Shown here: one piece after another, positions 1 to 6,368 of the stretch | How the letters are laid out: each line of letters starts with the position of its first letter | How positions within the stretch are numbered: the first letter of the stretch is position 1 | Source: JBBQXK01 sp038251625 | GTDB taxonomy: Bacteria; Pseudomonadota; Alphaproteobacteria; Rhodobacterales; Rhodobacteraceae | Assembly (NCBI GenBank): GCA_038251625.1 | Contig: JBBSBE010000130.1 | Span: 1 to 11,070 of the forward strand | Direction of reading: 5' to 3' | DNA length: 11,070 bases | The notes under the pieces: generated by a model | Databases searched by the model: none | What the model saw: only the letters and a program-made list of their open reading frames with translations | Told to the model about the DNA's origin: nothing | Position numbers and translations under genes: made by a program

Positions 1-9
1 GTCGGGCTT

Positions 10-62
10 GGGCGCGGCGCCCGGGGGTGGGGGGCGCCCCCCGGCGCCCACTCCCCGCGGGG
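10..62. repeat. Cluster of G/C palindromes downstream of preA
   Basis: Three short perfect or near-perfect palindromes sit side by side: GGGCGC-G-GCGCCC at 10-22, GGGGGGCGCCCCCC at 29-42 and CCCCGCGGGG at 53-62. They lie beyond the 3' end of minus-strand preA and could fold into very stable hairpins in its 3' UTR, acting as a terminator or RNA-stabilising structure. There is no T-run after them on the minus strand, so a classical intrinsic terminator is not shown. I see no gene in bases 1-125. Confidence 0.6.
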
Positions 63-70
63 CGGTCGCC

Positions 71-106
71 GGGGGGGGGGGGGGGGGGGGGGGGGGCCCC
101 CCCCCC
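71..106. repeat. G26-C10 homopolymer pair
   Basis: Twenty-six consecutive G (71-96) run directly into ten consecutive C (97-106). The junction is self-complementary, so up to 10 G:C pairs could form on either strand. The tract begins about 20 bases past the preA stop codon. It may be a natural G/C hairpin typical of high-GC intergenic DNA, or its length may be a sequencing or assembly artefact. The sequence alone cannot separate these. Confidence 0.85.
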
Positions 107-125
107 ACCCACCCTACTTTGCCAA

Positions 126-1424
126 TCACTCGGCGGCTTGGGACATCGGGTTGTTGGGGTGGGTGGTCCAGTTGGCGTAGGGCTCGACGGTGCGGCCCGT
201 GCGGGGGTCGGTGGTGCCGAGGGGAAGCTCCTCCATGGTGATGCAATCCTCGACCGGGCAGACGTTGACGCAGAGGTTGCAGGCGACGCATTCGTCGTCC
301 TTCACCTCGAACACGCGGCCGGGCAGCATGGCGATGGCCTGGTGGCTGGTATCCTCGCACGCCGCATAGCAGCGGCCGCAGCCGATGCAGGCGGCGGGGT
401 CGATGCGGGCTTTGGTGACGTAGTTGAGGTTGAGCTGGTTCCAGGTGGTGACGTTGGGGACGGCGCGGCCGGAGAGGGTGGCAACGGTCATGTCCTTCTC
501 GTCAAGGTATTGCGAGAGGCCCGAGATCATTTCCTGCACGATCTTGAAGCCGTAGGTCATGGCGGCGGTGCAGACCTGCACGTTGCCGGCCCCAAGGGCC
601 AGGAATTCCGCCGCGTCGCGCCAGGTGGTGACGCCGCCGATGCCCGAGATGGGCAGGCCGCGCGTCTCGGGGTTGCGCGCGATTTCGGAGACCATGGAGA
701 GCGCGATGGGTTTCACGGCGGGGCCGCAGTAGCCGCCGTGGGCGCCCTTGCCGTCGATGGTGGGTTCGGGGGCGAAACTGTCGAGGTTGACGGATGTGAT
801 GGAGTTGATGGTGTTGATGAGGCTGACGGCATCGGCGCCGCCGCGTCTGGCGGCCTCGGCGGGTTTCAGGATGTCGGTGATGTTGGGGGTGAGTTTGACG
901 ATGACGGGCATGCGGCTGTGCTGCTTGCACCAGCGGGTGACCATCTCGATGTATTCGGGCACCTGCCCCACGGCAGAGCCCATGCCGCGTTCCGACATGC
1001 CGTGGGGGCAGCCGAAGTTGAGCTCCACACCGTCGGCCTCGGTCTCCTCGACCCGCTTCAGGATCGCGATCCAGGAGGGTTCGTCGCAGGGGACCATGAG
1101 GGAGACGACCATGGCGCGATCGGGCCAGTCGCGCTTGACCTGCTTGATTTCCTGAAGGTTGATCTCGAGCGGGCGGTCGGTGATGAGCTCGATGTTGTTG
1201 AGGCCTAGCAGGCGGCGGTCAGCGCCCCAGACGGCGCCGTAGCGGGGGCCGTTGACGTTGACGACGGGCGGGCCTTCGGAGCCGAGCGTCTTCCACACCA
1301 CACCGCCCCATCCGGCCTGAAACGCGCGGATGACGTTATAGGCCTTGTCTGTGGGCGGAGCGGAGGCGAGCCAGAAGGGGTTGGGCGAGGTGATGCCGGC
1401 GAAGGTGGTGGTGAGGTTGGCCAT
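126..1424 (-). CDS. preA: NAD-dependent dihydropyrimidine dehydrogenase, catalytic subunit PreA
   Basis: PreA is the FMN- and Fe-S-containing subunit of the cytosolic PreTA complex, which reduces uracil and thymine to their 5,6-dihydro forms using NADH. The 432-residue protein matches the C-terminal half of mammalian DPD. An FMN-binding TIM barrel (about residues 1-310) carries the active-site loop CPHGMSERGMG, starting at Cys139, the expected catalytic cysteine. A ferredoxin-like tail follows with two 4Fe-4S motifs: Cys346/349/352/356 and Cys379/382/385/389. The ATG at 1424 is preceded by GGGAGA (1433-1438), 8 bases away. It lies 26 bases downstream of the preT stop, so the two are surely one operon. 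No dihydropyrimidinase gene is visible, since the window ends 125 bases beyond the stop. A DHOD-type enzyme is excluded by the paired ferredoxin motifs and the preT partner. Confidence 0.96.
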   Translation of the reverse strand: MANLTTTFAGITSPNPFWLASAPPTDKAYNVIRAFQAGWGGVVWKTLGSEGPPVVNVNGPRYGAVWGADRRLLGLNNIELITDRPLEINLQEIKQVKRDWPDRAMVVSLMVPCDEPSWIAILKRVEETEADGVELNFGCPHGMSERGMGSAVGQVPEYIEMVTRWCKQHSRMPVIVKLTPNITDILKPAEAARRGGADAVSLINTINSITSVNLDSFAPEPTIDGKGAHGGYCGPAVKPIALSMVSEIARNPETRGLPISGIGGVTTWRDAAEFLALGAGNVQVCTAAMTYGFKIVQEMISGLSQYLDEKDMTVATLSGRAVPNVTTWNQLNLNYVTKARIDPAACIGCGRCYAACEDTSHQAIAMLPGRVFEVKDDECVACNLCVNVCPVEDCITMEELPLGTTDPRTGRTVEPYANWTTHPNNPMSQAAE

Positions 1425-1450
1425 GGATCGGTTCTCCCGTAGGGCGGGGT

Positions 1451-2794
1451 TCAGCCCGCTGCGCCCGAAAGGGCTGCATGAATGTCTTCCGCCGCATCGC
1501 GGCCCTCGGCCACGGCTGTGACGGTCAGGTCTTCGCCGCCTGCGGCACAGTCGCCGCCCGCCCAGACGCGGGGGAGCGTGGTGCGGCCGGGGCCGGTCAC
1601 GGCGATCTTGCCGGCGGTGATCGCAAGGCGCTCGGGCGCGCCCGCGAGGGTCTGGCCGATGGCCTTGAACAGCTGATCGGCCTTCAGGCGGAAGGTTTCA
1701 CCCGTGGGTGTCAGGCCTGCGGGGCCTTCGGCGGCATAGGCGAATTCGACCTCCGTCACCGCCCCGTTGCCGTGGACGGCGAGCGGCATGGCGCCGGTGA
1801 CGATCTTCACCCCCGATGTCGCGGCATGCTCTTGCTCGTGGCCCGACGCGCTCATCTTCTCGCGCCCCCGGCGATAGACGATGGTCACGTTCTCGGCGCC
1901 CAGAAGCTTGGCCTGCACGGCGGCATCGACGGCCGTCATGCCACCACCGATCACCACAACGTCGCGCCCCACAGGCACGCTTGATTTGTCATCCGCCTGA
2001 CGCAGGTCGGCGATGAAATCGACCGCATCGGTCACGTGGCCCCGTTCCTCGCCGGGCGCACGCAGGGCGTTGACGCCCGCCAGACCCATCCCAAGGAAGA
2101 CCGCATCGAACCCGTCCACGAGAGCGTCGAGCGCCAGATCGCGCCCCAAGGCGCGGCCCGTCTCGATGGTGATCCCGCCGATCTTCAGTAGCCACGCCAC
2201 CTCTGACTGCGCGAAGCCGCCCGTCGTCTTGTAGGTGGCGATGCCGTATTCATTGAGCCCGCCGGGCTTTTCCCGCGCATCATAGATCGTCACCTCGTGG
2301 CCTTTCATGGCCAACCGATGCGCGCAGGCAAGGCCCGCAGGGCCTGCGCCCACCACCGCCACGCGCTTGCCAGTGGCGGCGGCGCGGGTGAAGGGGTGCG
2401 TGCCCTTGGCCATCACCGTATCCGTCGCGTAGCGCTGAAGGCTGCCGATCTCGACCGGTTTTCCTTCGGCGGCCTCGCGGACGCAGGCCTCTTCACAGAG
2501 CGTTTCGGTGGGGCAGACGCGGGCACACATGCCACCAAGAATGTTCTGATCCCAGATCGTGCGCGCCGCAGCCTCGGGCGTGCCCGTGGCGATCTGGCGG
2601 ATGAAGAGGGGGATGTCGATGGAGGTGGGACAAGCAGTGATGCAGGGCGCATCATGGCAGAAGTAGCAACGGTCGGCGGCCACGCGCGCCTCGTGCATTC
2701 CGAGCGGCGGCTCGACATCGGCAAAATTCGCGGCATAGGCCTCTGGCGACAAGCGGCCGGGCACGACACCGGGGGCAAGCTGGCTTTCCTTCAT
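1451..2794 (-). CDS. preT: NAD-dependent dihydropyrimidine dehydrogenase, electron-transfer subunit PreT
   Basis: PreT takes electrons from NADH through FAD and Fe-S clusters and passes them to PreA. The 447 residues match the N-terminal half of mammalian DPD and the small subunit of glutamate synthase. The N-terminal Fe-S domain has Cys43/46/51/55 and Cys90/94/100/104. Gln120, in the GSLQ segment, aligns with the unusual Gln cluster ligand of mammalian DPD (my inference from motif position). FAD-binding GAGPAG is at 149-154, the nucleotide-binding GGGMTAVD at 283-290, and the C-terminal flavin motif GGDC at 413-416. The start at 2794 is supported by AGGAAAAGG (2804-2812), 9 bases upstream. 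It is the first gene of preTA, transcribed away from accB, and its leader holds an operator-like repeat and a hairpin. The GltD-like fold alone would be ambiguous, but the adjacent preA settles the role. Confidence 0.95.
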   Translation of the reverse strand: MKESQLAPGVVPGRLSPEAYAANFADVEPPLGMHEARVAADRCYFCHDAPCITACPTSIDIPLFIRQIATGTPEAAARTIWDQNILGGMCARVCPTETLCEEACVREAAEGKPVEIGSLQRYATDTVMAKGTHPFTRAAATGKRVAVVGAGPAGLACAHRLAMKGHEVTIYDAREKPGGLNEYGIATYKTTGGFAQSEVAWLLKIGGITIETGRALGRDLALDALVDGFDAVFLGMGLAGVNALRAPGEERGHVTDAVDFIADLRQADDKSSVPVGRDVVVIGGGMTAVDAAVQAKLLGAENVTIVYRRGREKMSASGHEQEHAATSGVKIVTGAMPLAVHGNGAVTEVEFAYAAEGPAGLTPTGETFRLKADQLFKAIGQTLAGAPERLAITAGKIAVTGPGRTTLPRVWAGGDCAAGGEDLTVTAVAEGRDAAEDIHAALSGAAG

Positions 2795-2833
2795 CGTGGC
2801 GGGCCTTTTCCTGCGGGATCACTCAATTCCAAA

Positions 2834-2855
2834 AAACGCTGCCACAGCGTTTGTT
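2834..2855 (-). promoter_or_regulatory. Hairpin with T-run in the preT leader (possible attenuator or terminator)
   Basis: On the plus strand AAACGCTG (2834-2841), a CCA loop and CAGCGTTT (2845-2852) form a perfect 8-bp stem. Read on the preT strand, the stem ends in six consecutive T, the look of an intrinsic terminator about 40 bases before the preT start codon. Read on the plus strand it is followed by G and then six T. It could attenuate preTA, insulate accB from leftward or rightward read-through, or be a DNA palindrome bound by a protein. Only the structure is seen; the role is inferred. Confidence 0.5.
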
Positions 2856-2856
2856 T

Positions 2857-2872
2857 TTTATCAAACGGTAAA
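2857..2872. promoter_or_regulatory. Operator-like inverted repeat TTTATC-N4-GGTAAA
   Basis: TTTATCAAACGGTAAA has half-sites matching at five of six positions around a 4-base centre. It abuts the proposed preT -10 box and would cover the transcription start, the place expected for a repressor site. Pyrimidine catabolism genes in proteobacteria are often controlled by TetR-family repressors, so such a regulator is plausible. No regulator gene lies in the window and the assignment is inference. Confidence 0.4.
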
Positions 2873-2900
2873 TTATGGTAGATGGCGTGGGCTATGCCTA
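2872..2900 (-). promoter_or_regulatory. Candidate sigma-70 promoter for preTA
   Basis: On the minus strand TAGGCA (2900-2895; 4 of 6 to TTGACA) is followed after 17 bases by CATAAT (2877-2872; 5 of 6 to TATAAT). The predicted start falls near 2865, giving a leader of about 70 bases before the preT ATG. The spacing and the A/T-rich patch in otherwise G/C-rich DNA support it. Confidence 0.45.
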
Positions 2901-2929
2901 CTGTGCAAAAAAGCGGCGACGAACGCGGC

Positions 2930-2958
2930 TTTTCACCCCAAGGGTGCTGGCGTATAAG
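2930..2958 (+). promoter_or_regulatory. Candidate sigma-70 promoter for accBC
   Basis: TTTTCA (2930-2935; 4 of 6 to TTGACA) is followed after 17 bases by TATAAG (2953-2958; 5 of 6 to TATAAT). The accB start codon lies about 55 bases downstream. A short inverted repeat CACCC-CAA-GGGTG (2934-2946) lies across the end of the -35 box and the spacer and could be a protein-binding site. Confidence 0.45.
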
Positions 2959-3017
2959 CGCGCGAGCATGTCTGGCCCGACCGAGGGGGCCGGGCACAGG
3001 TTCCGAACGAGGATGGC

Positions 3018-3503
3018 ATGAGCAAACAGACCCCCGACGCCGATGTGGCATTCATCCAGGCGCTGGCAGAGCTTCTGAACAAGAACGCGCTGACCGAGTT
3101 GAGCGTCAAGCGCGAGTATGGCGAGGATGACCGGCTGGAAGTGCGGGTGGTCAAGCAGGCGACGGTGGTACAGGCGGCGCCGATGATGCAGGCCCCTGCC
3201 CCGGTGGCTGCGGCGCTTGCAGCCCCGGTGGCGGCAACGGCAGCCCCGATGGAAGACCCGGCACAGCATCCCGGCGCCGTGACCTCGCCCATGGTGGGCA
3301 CCGTGTATCTGTCGGCGGAGCCGGGGGCCGCAGCGTTTGCGACCATCGGGGCTACGGTCACGGAGGGCCAGACCGTCCTGATCATCGAGGCGATGAAGAC
3401 GATGAACCACATCCCCGCGCCGCGTGCGGGCACCATAAAGCGCATTCTGGTGGAGGATGGATCGCCCGTCGAATACGGCGCGCCCCTGATGATCATCGAG
3501 TGA
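3018..3503 (+). CDS. accB: Biotin carboxyl carrier protein of acetyl-CoA carboxylase
   Basis: AccB carries biotin between the biotin carboxylase (AccC) and the carboxyltransferase (AccA/AccD) in malonyl-CoA synthesis, the first committed step of fatty-acid synthesis. The 161 residues fit the family. An N-terminal helical region (about 1-48) is followed by an Ala/Pro-rich flexible linker (about 49-85) and a C-terminal biotinyl domain (about 86-161). The biotin-accepting Lys127 sits in EAMKTMN; the second methionine of the classical AMKM is displaced by a Thr, a variant I regard as ordinary in alphaproteobacteria. The start ATG follows GAGGA (3009-3013) at 4 bases. accC begins 7 bases after the stop. 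The gene is transcribed divergently from preT and heads the accB-accC(-aat) unit. Confidence 0.97.
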   Translation: MSKQTPDADVAFIQALAELLNKNALTELSVKREYGEDDRLEVRVVKQATVVQAAPMMQAPAPVAAALAAPVAATAAPMEDPAQHPGAVTSPMVGTVYLSAEPGAAAFATIGATVTEGQTVLIIEAMKTMNHIPAPRAGTIKRILVEDGSPVEYGAPLMIIE

Positions 3504-3510
3504 GGCGGTG

Positions 3511-4857
3511 ATGTTTGACAAGATCCTGATCGCCAACCGCGGCGAGATCGCGCTGCGGGTGATCCGCGCCTGCCGCGAGATGGGCATCAAATCGGTGGCC
3601 GTTCATTCGACCGCCGACACCGATGCGATGCATGTGCGGATGGCCGATGAAAGCGTCTGCATCGGGCCGGCACCTTCGGTGGACAGCTACCTCAACAAGG
3701 CCGCGATCATTTCGGCCTGCGAGATCACGGGCGCGCAGGCGGTGCATCCCGGCTATGGGTTTCTCAGCGAAAATGCGGCCTTCGCGCAGGCGCTGGAAGA
3801 TCACGGGCTGACATTCATCGGCCCGTCGGCGGAACATATCCGCATCATGGGCGACAAGATCACCGCCAAGGAAACGGCCAAATCGCTGGGTATTCCGGTG
3901 GTGCCGGGGTCCGAGGGCGGCGTGGCGGATTTCGATGCGGCGAAGAAGGCGGCGGGCGATATCGGCTATCCCGTCATCATCAAGGCGACCGCAGGCGGCG
4001 GCGGGCGGGGCATGAAGGTGGCGGCCAGCGAGGCAGATCTGGAAGTGGCGTTCCGAACCGCGCGCAGCGAGGCCAAGAACGCCTTTGGCAACGACGAAGT
4101 CTATATCGAGAAATACCTCCAGAAGCCGCGCCATATCGAGATTCAGGTGTTTGGCGACGGCAAGGGAGGTGCGGTGCATCTGGGCGAGCGGGACTGTTCG
4201 CTGCAACGCCGCCACCAGAAGGTGTTTGAGGAAGCGCCCGGCCCCGCGATCACGCCCGCCATGCGAGCCGAGATCGGCGCGATCTGCGCGGATGCGGTGG
4301 CCAGGATCAACTACATCGGGGCAGGAACGGTCGAGTTTCTGTACGAGGACGGGAATTTCTATTTCATCGAGATGAACACGCGGCTGCAGGTCGAGCATCC
4401 GGTGACGGAATACATCTTTGGCGTGGATCTCGTGCGCGAGCAGATCCGGGTGGCGGCCGGGATGGGCATGTCTTTCCGTCAGGACGAGCTGGAGATCAAC
4501 GGCCACGCCATCGAAGTGCGGATCAACGCCGAGAAGCTGCCAAACTTCGCCCCCTGCCCCGGTCGGGTGCGCGTGTTCCATGCGCCGGGGGGCTTGGGCG
4601 TACGGATGGATTCGGCGCTTTATGGCGGCTATTCGATCCCGCCCTATTACGACAGCCTGATCGGCAAGCTGATCGTGCATGGTCGCGACCGACCCGAAGC
4701 GCTGGCACGGCTGAAGCGTGCGCTGGGAGAGTTGATCGTGGACGGGATCGACACCACGGTGCCCCTGTTCGACGCGCTTCTGGCGGAACCTGACATCCAG
4801 TCGGGCGATTACACGATCCACTGGCTGGAAAAGTGGCTGGCCAAGAAGTTCGGGTAG
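3511..4857 (+). CDS. accC: Acetyl-CoA carboxylase, biotin carboxylase subunit
   Basis: AccC uses ATP and bicarbonate to carboxylate the biotin on AccB. The 448 residues match the usual length, and the sequence is collinear with E. coli AccC with a one-residue offset. It shows the N-terminal domain opening FDKILIANRGEIALR, an ATP-grasp domain with Lys116, Lys158, the Gly-rich loop GGGGRGM (162-168) and His208, the metal ligands Glu275 and Glu287 with Arg291, the segment MNTRLQVEHPVTE containing Glu295, and the catalytic Arg337. I choose ATG at 3511 rather than the in-frame GTG at 3508. GAGG (3502-3505) then lies 5 bases upstream, and the product starts MFDKIL as in homologues. The gene is tightly coupled to accB. 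There is no C-terminal biotinyl domain, so it is not a pyruvate, propionyl-CoA or methylcrotonyl-CoA carboxylase alpha chain. Confidence 0.97.
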   Translation: MFDKILIANRGEIALRVIRACREMGIKSVAVHSTADTDAMHVRMADESVCIGPAPSVDSYLNKAAIISACEITGAQAVHPGYGFLSENAAFAQALEDHGLTFIGPSAEHIRIMGDKITAKETAKSLGIPVVPGSEGGVADFDAAKKAAGDIGYPVIIKATAGGGGRGMKVAASEADLEVAFRTARSEAKNAFGNDEVYIEKYLQKPRHIEIQVFGDGKGGAVHLGERDCSLQRRHQKVFEEAPGPAITPAMRAEIGAICADAVARINYIGAGTVEFLYEDGNFYFIEMNTRLQVEHPVTEYIFGVDLVREQIRVAAGMGMSFRQDELEINGHAIEVRINAEKLPNFAPCPGRVRVFHAPGGLGVRMDSALYGGYSIPPYYDSLIGKLIVHGRDRPEALARLKRALGELIVDGIDTTVPLFDALLAEPDIQSGDYTIHWLEKWLAKKFG

Positions 4858-4877
4858 GCGGGACGCTCCATGCGGAA

Positions 4878-4887
4878 AACACGTGTT
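4878..4887. repeat. Palindrome AACACGTGTT between accC and aat
   Basis: This perfect 10-bp palindrome sits in the 63-base accC-aat gap and could be a small operator or chance. I see no intrinsic terminator in the gap, so read-through from accBC into aat is likely. Confidence 0.25.
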
Positions 4888-4920
4888 CACTGGCCTGAGG
4901 TGCTGCGCTAGGATCGTGCG

Positions 4921-5574
4921 ATGCGCCACACGCCCCATCCCGGCCTGACGCCAGAGACGCTGCTGCGCGCCTATGCGATGGGCATCTTCCCGATGGCCGA
5001 AAGCCGCGACGCGGCAGAGATTCACTGGGTCGATCCGCGCAAGCGCGGTGTCTTTCCACTGGGTGGGTTCCGCATGTCGCGGTCGCTGGCGCGGGCCATC
5101 GCGCGGGGCGACTACGCCGTGACGGTGGATACCGATTTCGCGGGCGTCGTGGCAGGCTGCGCGGACAGGGCGGAGACGTGGATCAACGACGAGATATTCG
5201 CGCTATACCGCGCGCTCCATGCCGCGGGCTACGCGCATAGCCTTGAGGTGCGCGACGACAGCGGACTGATCGGTGGGGTGTATGGGGTAACGCTGGGGTC
5301 CGCCTTCTTTGGCGAATCCATGTTTTCGCGCCGGACGGATGCCTCGAAGATCGCGCTGGCGTGGCTGGTGCACCGGTTGCGGGCGGGCGGATTCACGCTT
5401 TTTGATACCCAGTTCCTGACGCCCCATCTGGCAAGCCTTGGTGCGGTCGAGATGTCACGGGCCGAGTATCACCGACAGTTGGAGGCGGCGCTGATCGCGC
5501 GGGCGGTTTTCGATCCTGCGGGCTATGCGCCCGACGCCTATTCGATCAGGCAGCGCAGCACCCAGACATCGTAA
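4921..5574 (+). CDS. aat: Leucyl/phenylalanyl-tRNA-protein transferase
   Basis: Aat transfers Leu or Phe from aminoacyl-tRNA to proteins with N-terminal Lys or Arg, marking them for ClpS-ClpAP degradation in the cytosol. The 217 residues are slightly shorter than E. coli Aat (234). Family motifs appear in order: YAMGIFPM (18-25), WVDPRKRGVFPL (36-47, with Trp36), TWI (Trp87), SLEVR (107-111), GGVYGVTLGSAFFGESMFS (118-136, with Glu132), DASK (140-143) and FDTQFLTPHLASLGA (161-175). Asp162 and Gln164 sit where the family's catalytic Asp and Gln lie. The start follows AGGA (4910-4913) at 7 bases. The last 37 bases overlap the 3' end of the convergent DUF2155 gene. The neighbouring lon is also a proteolysis gene but lies on the other strand in a separate unit. 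Confidence 0.96.
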   Translation: MRHTPHPGLTPETLLRAYAMGIFPMAESRDAAEIHWVDPRKRGVFPLGGFRMSRSLARAIARGDYAVTVDTDFAGVVAGCADRAETWINDEIFALYRALHAAGYAHSLEVRDDSGLIGGVYGVTLGSAFFGESMFSRRTDASKIALAWLVHRLRAGGFTLFDTQFLTPHLASLGAVEMSRAEYHRQLEAALIARAVFDPAGYAPDAYSIRQRSTQTS

Positions 5575-5894
5575 CGCGGATGGTCGAGCGCGTTGAGCGC
5601 GGGGGCTTCGGCGATCATCCAGCCGGAAAAGACCGGGTCCGCGCGCAGGCTGTCCACGATGGTCAGATGGGCGAAGGCCTCGGTCGGGGTGCCTTCGGCG
5701 GGATAACGGCAATCGTCAAGCCGGATGGTCAGCCGTCCGGTCTGGCCCGCCTGACCGCGCGACAGTTCCAGATCGCCCACTTCGCCAGACACCTTGTCGA
5801 GCCAGCGCACCACGGCACCGCGCGCCTCCAGACCCTGCTGCGCATGGGCGGGAAGGGCGAGGACCAGCAGCAGCGCCAGCAAAAGCCGCATCAT
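5538..5894 (-). CDS. DUF2155 family exported protein, function unknown
   Basis: This is a 118-residue protein with a clear Sec signal peptide. MMRLLLALLLVLALPAHA is hydrophobic and ends in AHA, with cleavage predicted before Gln19, so it is probably periplasmic. The mature part carries the features I associate with DUF2155: a VRWLDK start (about 29-34) and a conserved C-terminal block FSGWMIAEAPALNALDHP (89-106) followed by YDVWVLRC. Cys62 and Cys115 could form a disulfide in the periplasm (inference). The start codon overlaps the mlaD stop as ATGA (5891-5894), so translation is probably coupled and the gene is third in the NDUFA12-mlaD operon. The 3' end overlaps aat. I know of no experimentally defined role; the position suggests an envelope or lipid-transport function. 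Confidence 0.88.
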   Translation of the reverse strand: MMRLLLALLLVLALPAHAQQGLEARGAVVRWLDKVSGEVGDLELSRGQAGQTGRLTIRLDDCRYPAEGTPTEAFAHLTIVDSLRADPVFSGWMIAEAPALNALDHPRYDVWVLRCLIE

Positions 5895-6361
5895 GGGGCG
5901 GCGTCCGGTGCGGGTTTGTCACCGCTGCCGCCCACGAATTTCATCAATAGCGTGATCAGGCTGACCGACCCTTGCGTGTCGAGGATCTCGCCCCCCGGGG
6001 GGATCGTCTCTACCGCGCCGCCGGGCACAAGTTCCACGAAGTTGCCGCCCAGAAGGCCCTCGGACGAAATCAGGATCGCCGAATCCTCGGGCAGTTCCAC
6101 ATCGCCCTGCACCGAGACGGTGGCATCGGCGTAAAAGGTCTGCGGGTTGAGCCGGAGGTCGGTGATCGAGCCCACCTTCACGCCTGCGAGCCGCACATCG
6201 GTGCCCACGCGCACCCCTTCGACAGACCGGAACGAGGCGCGCAGGTCATAGCTGTTTCCGCCGGTACCCAGCCCCGCGCCCTGCGCCGCAAACACCAGAA
6301 AGCCAACGGCCGCCGCCAGCACCGCGCCGCCCACGATCACTTCGGTCGGGTTCTCTGCCAT
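5891..6361 (-). CDS. mlaD: MlaD-like MCE-domain lipid transport protein
   Basis: MlaD is the membrane-anchored periplasmic MCE subunit of the Mla phospholipid transporter, which keeps the outer membrane asymmetric. The 156-residue protein has an N-terminal transmembrane helix (about 8-26), an MCE domain (about 38-115) with SVEGVRVGTDVRLAGVKVG, and the MlaD signature SEGLLGGNFVELVPGG (100-115). A hydrophobic segment VSLITLLMKFVG (133-144) follows and may form the helix lining the hexamer channel. I chose the ATG at 6361 (MAENPTEVIVG). The in-frame extension up to 6442 would run 74 bases into the upstream NDUFA12 gene and adds a proline/arginine-rich stretch ahead of the anchor. The start lies 7 bases after the NDUFA12 stop. 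mlaF, mlaE, mlaC and mlaB are not adjacent, so this subunit is split from its ATPase and permease. Confidence 0.92.
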   Translation of the reverse strand: MAENPTEVIVGGAVLAAAVGFLVFAAQGAGLGTGGNSYDLRASFRSVEGVRVGTDVRLAGVKVGSITDLRLNPQTFYADATVSVQGDVELPEDSAILISSEGLLGGNFVELVPGGAVETIPPGGEILDTQGSVSLITLLMKFVGGSGDKPAPDAAP

Positions 6362-6368
6362 CAGCGCA

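Noticed and set aside
27..1208. A 393-codon open frame on the plus strand opposite preA
   Set aside because: It is antisense to preA and its product is Gly/Ala/Asp/His low complexity. Its start lies in the G/C homopolymer region.
2974..2995. Possible G/C hairpin in the accB leader (GGCCC with GGGCC, or GCCCG with CGGGC)
   Set aside because: The 5-bp stems are alternative and weak with long loops. Such pairings are expected by chance at this G/C content.
3493..5025. A 510-codon open frame on the minus strand opposite accC and aat
   Set aside because: It is a shadow of accC and part of aat. It spans two unrelated sense genes and shows no family motif.
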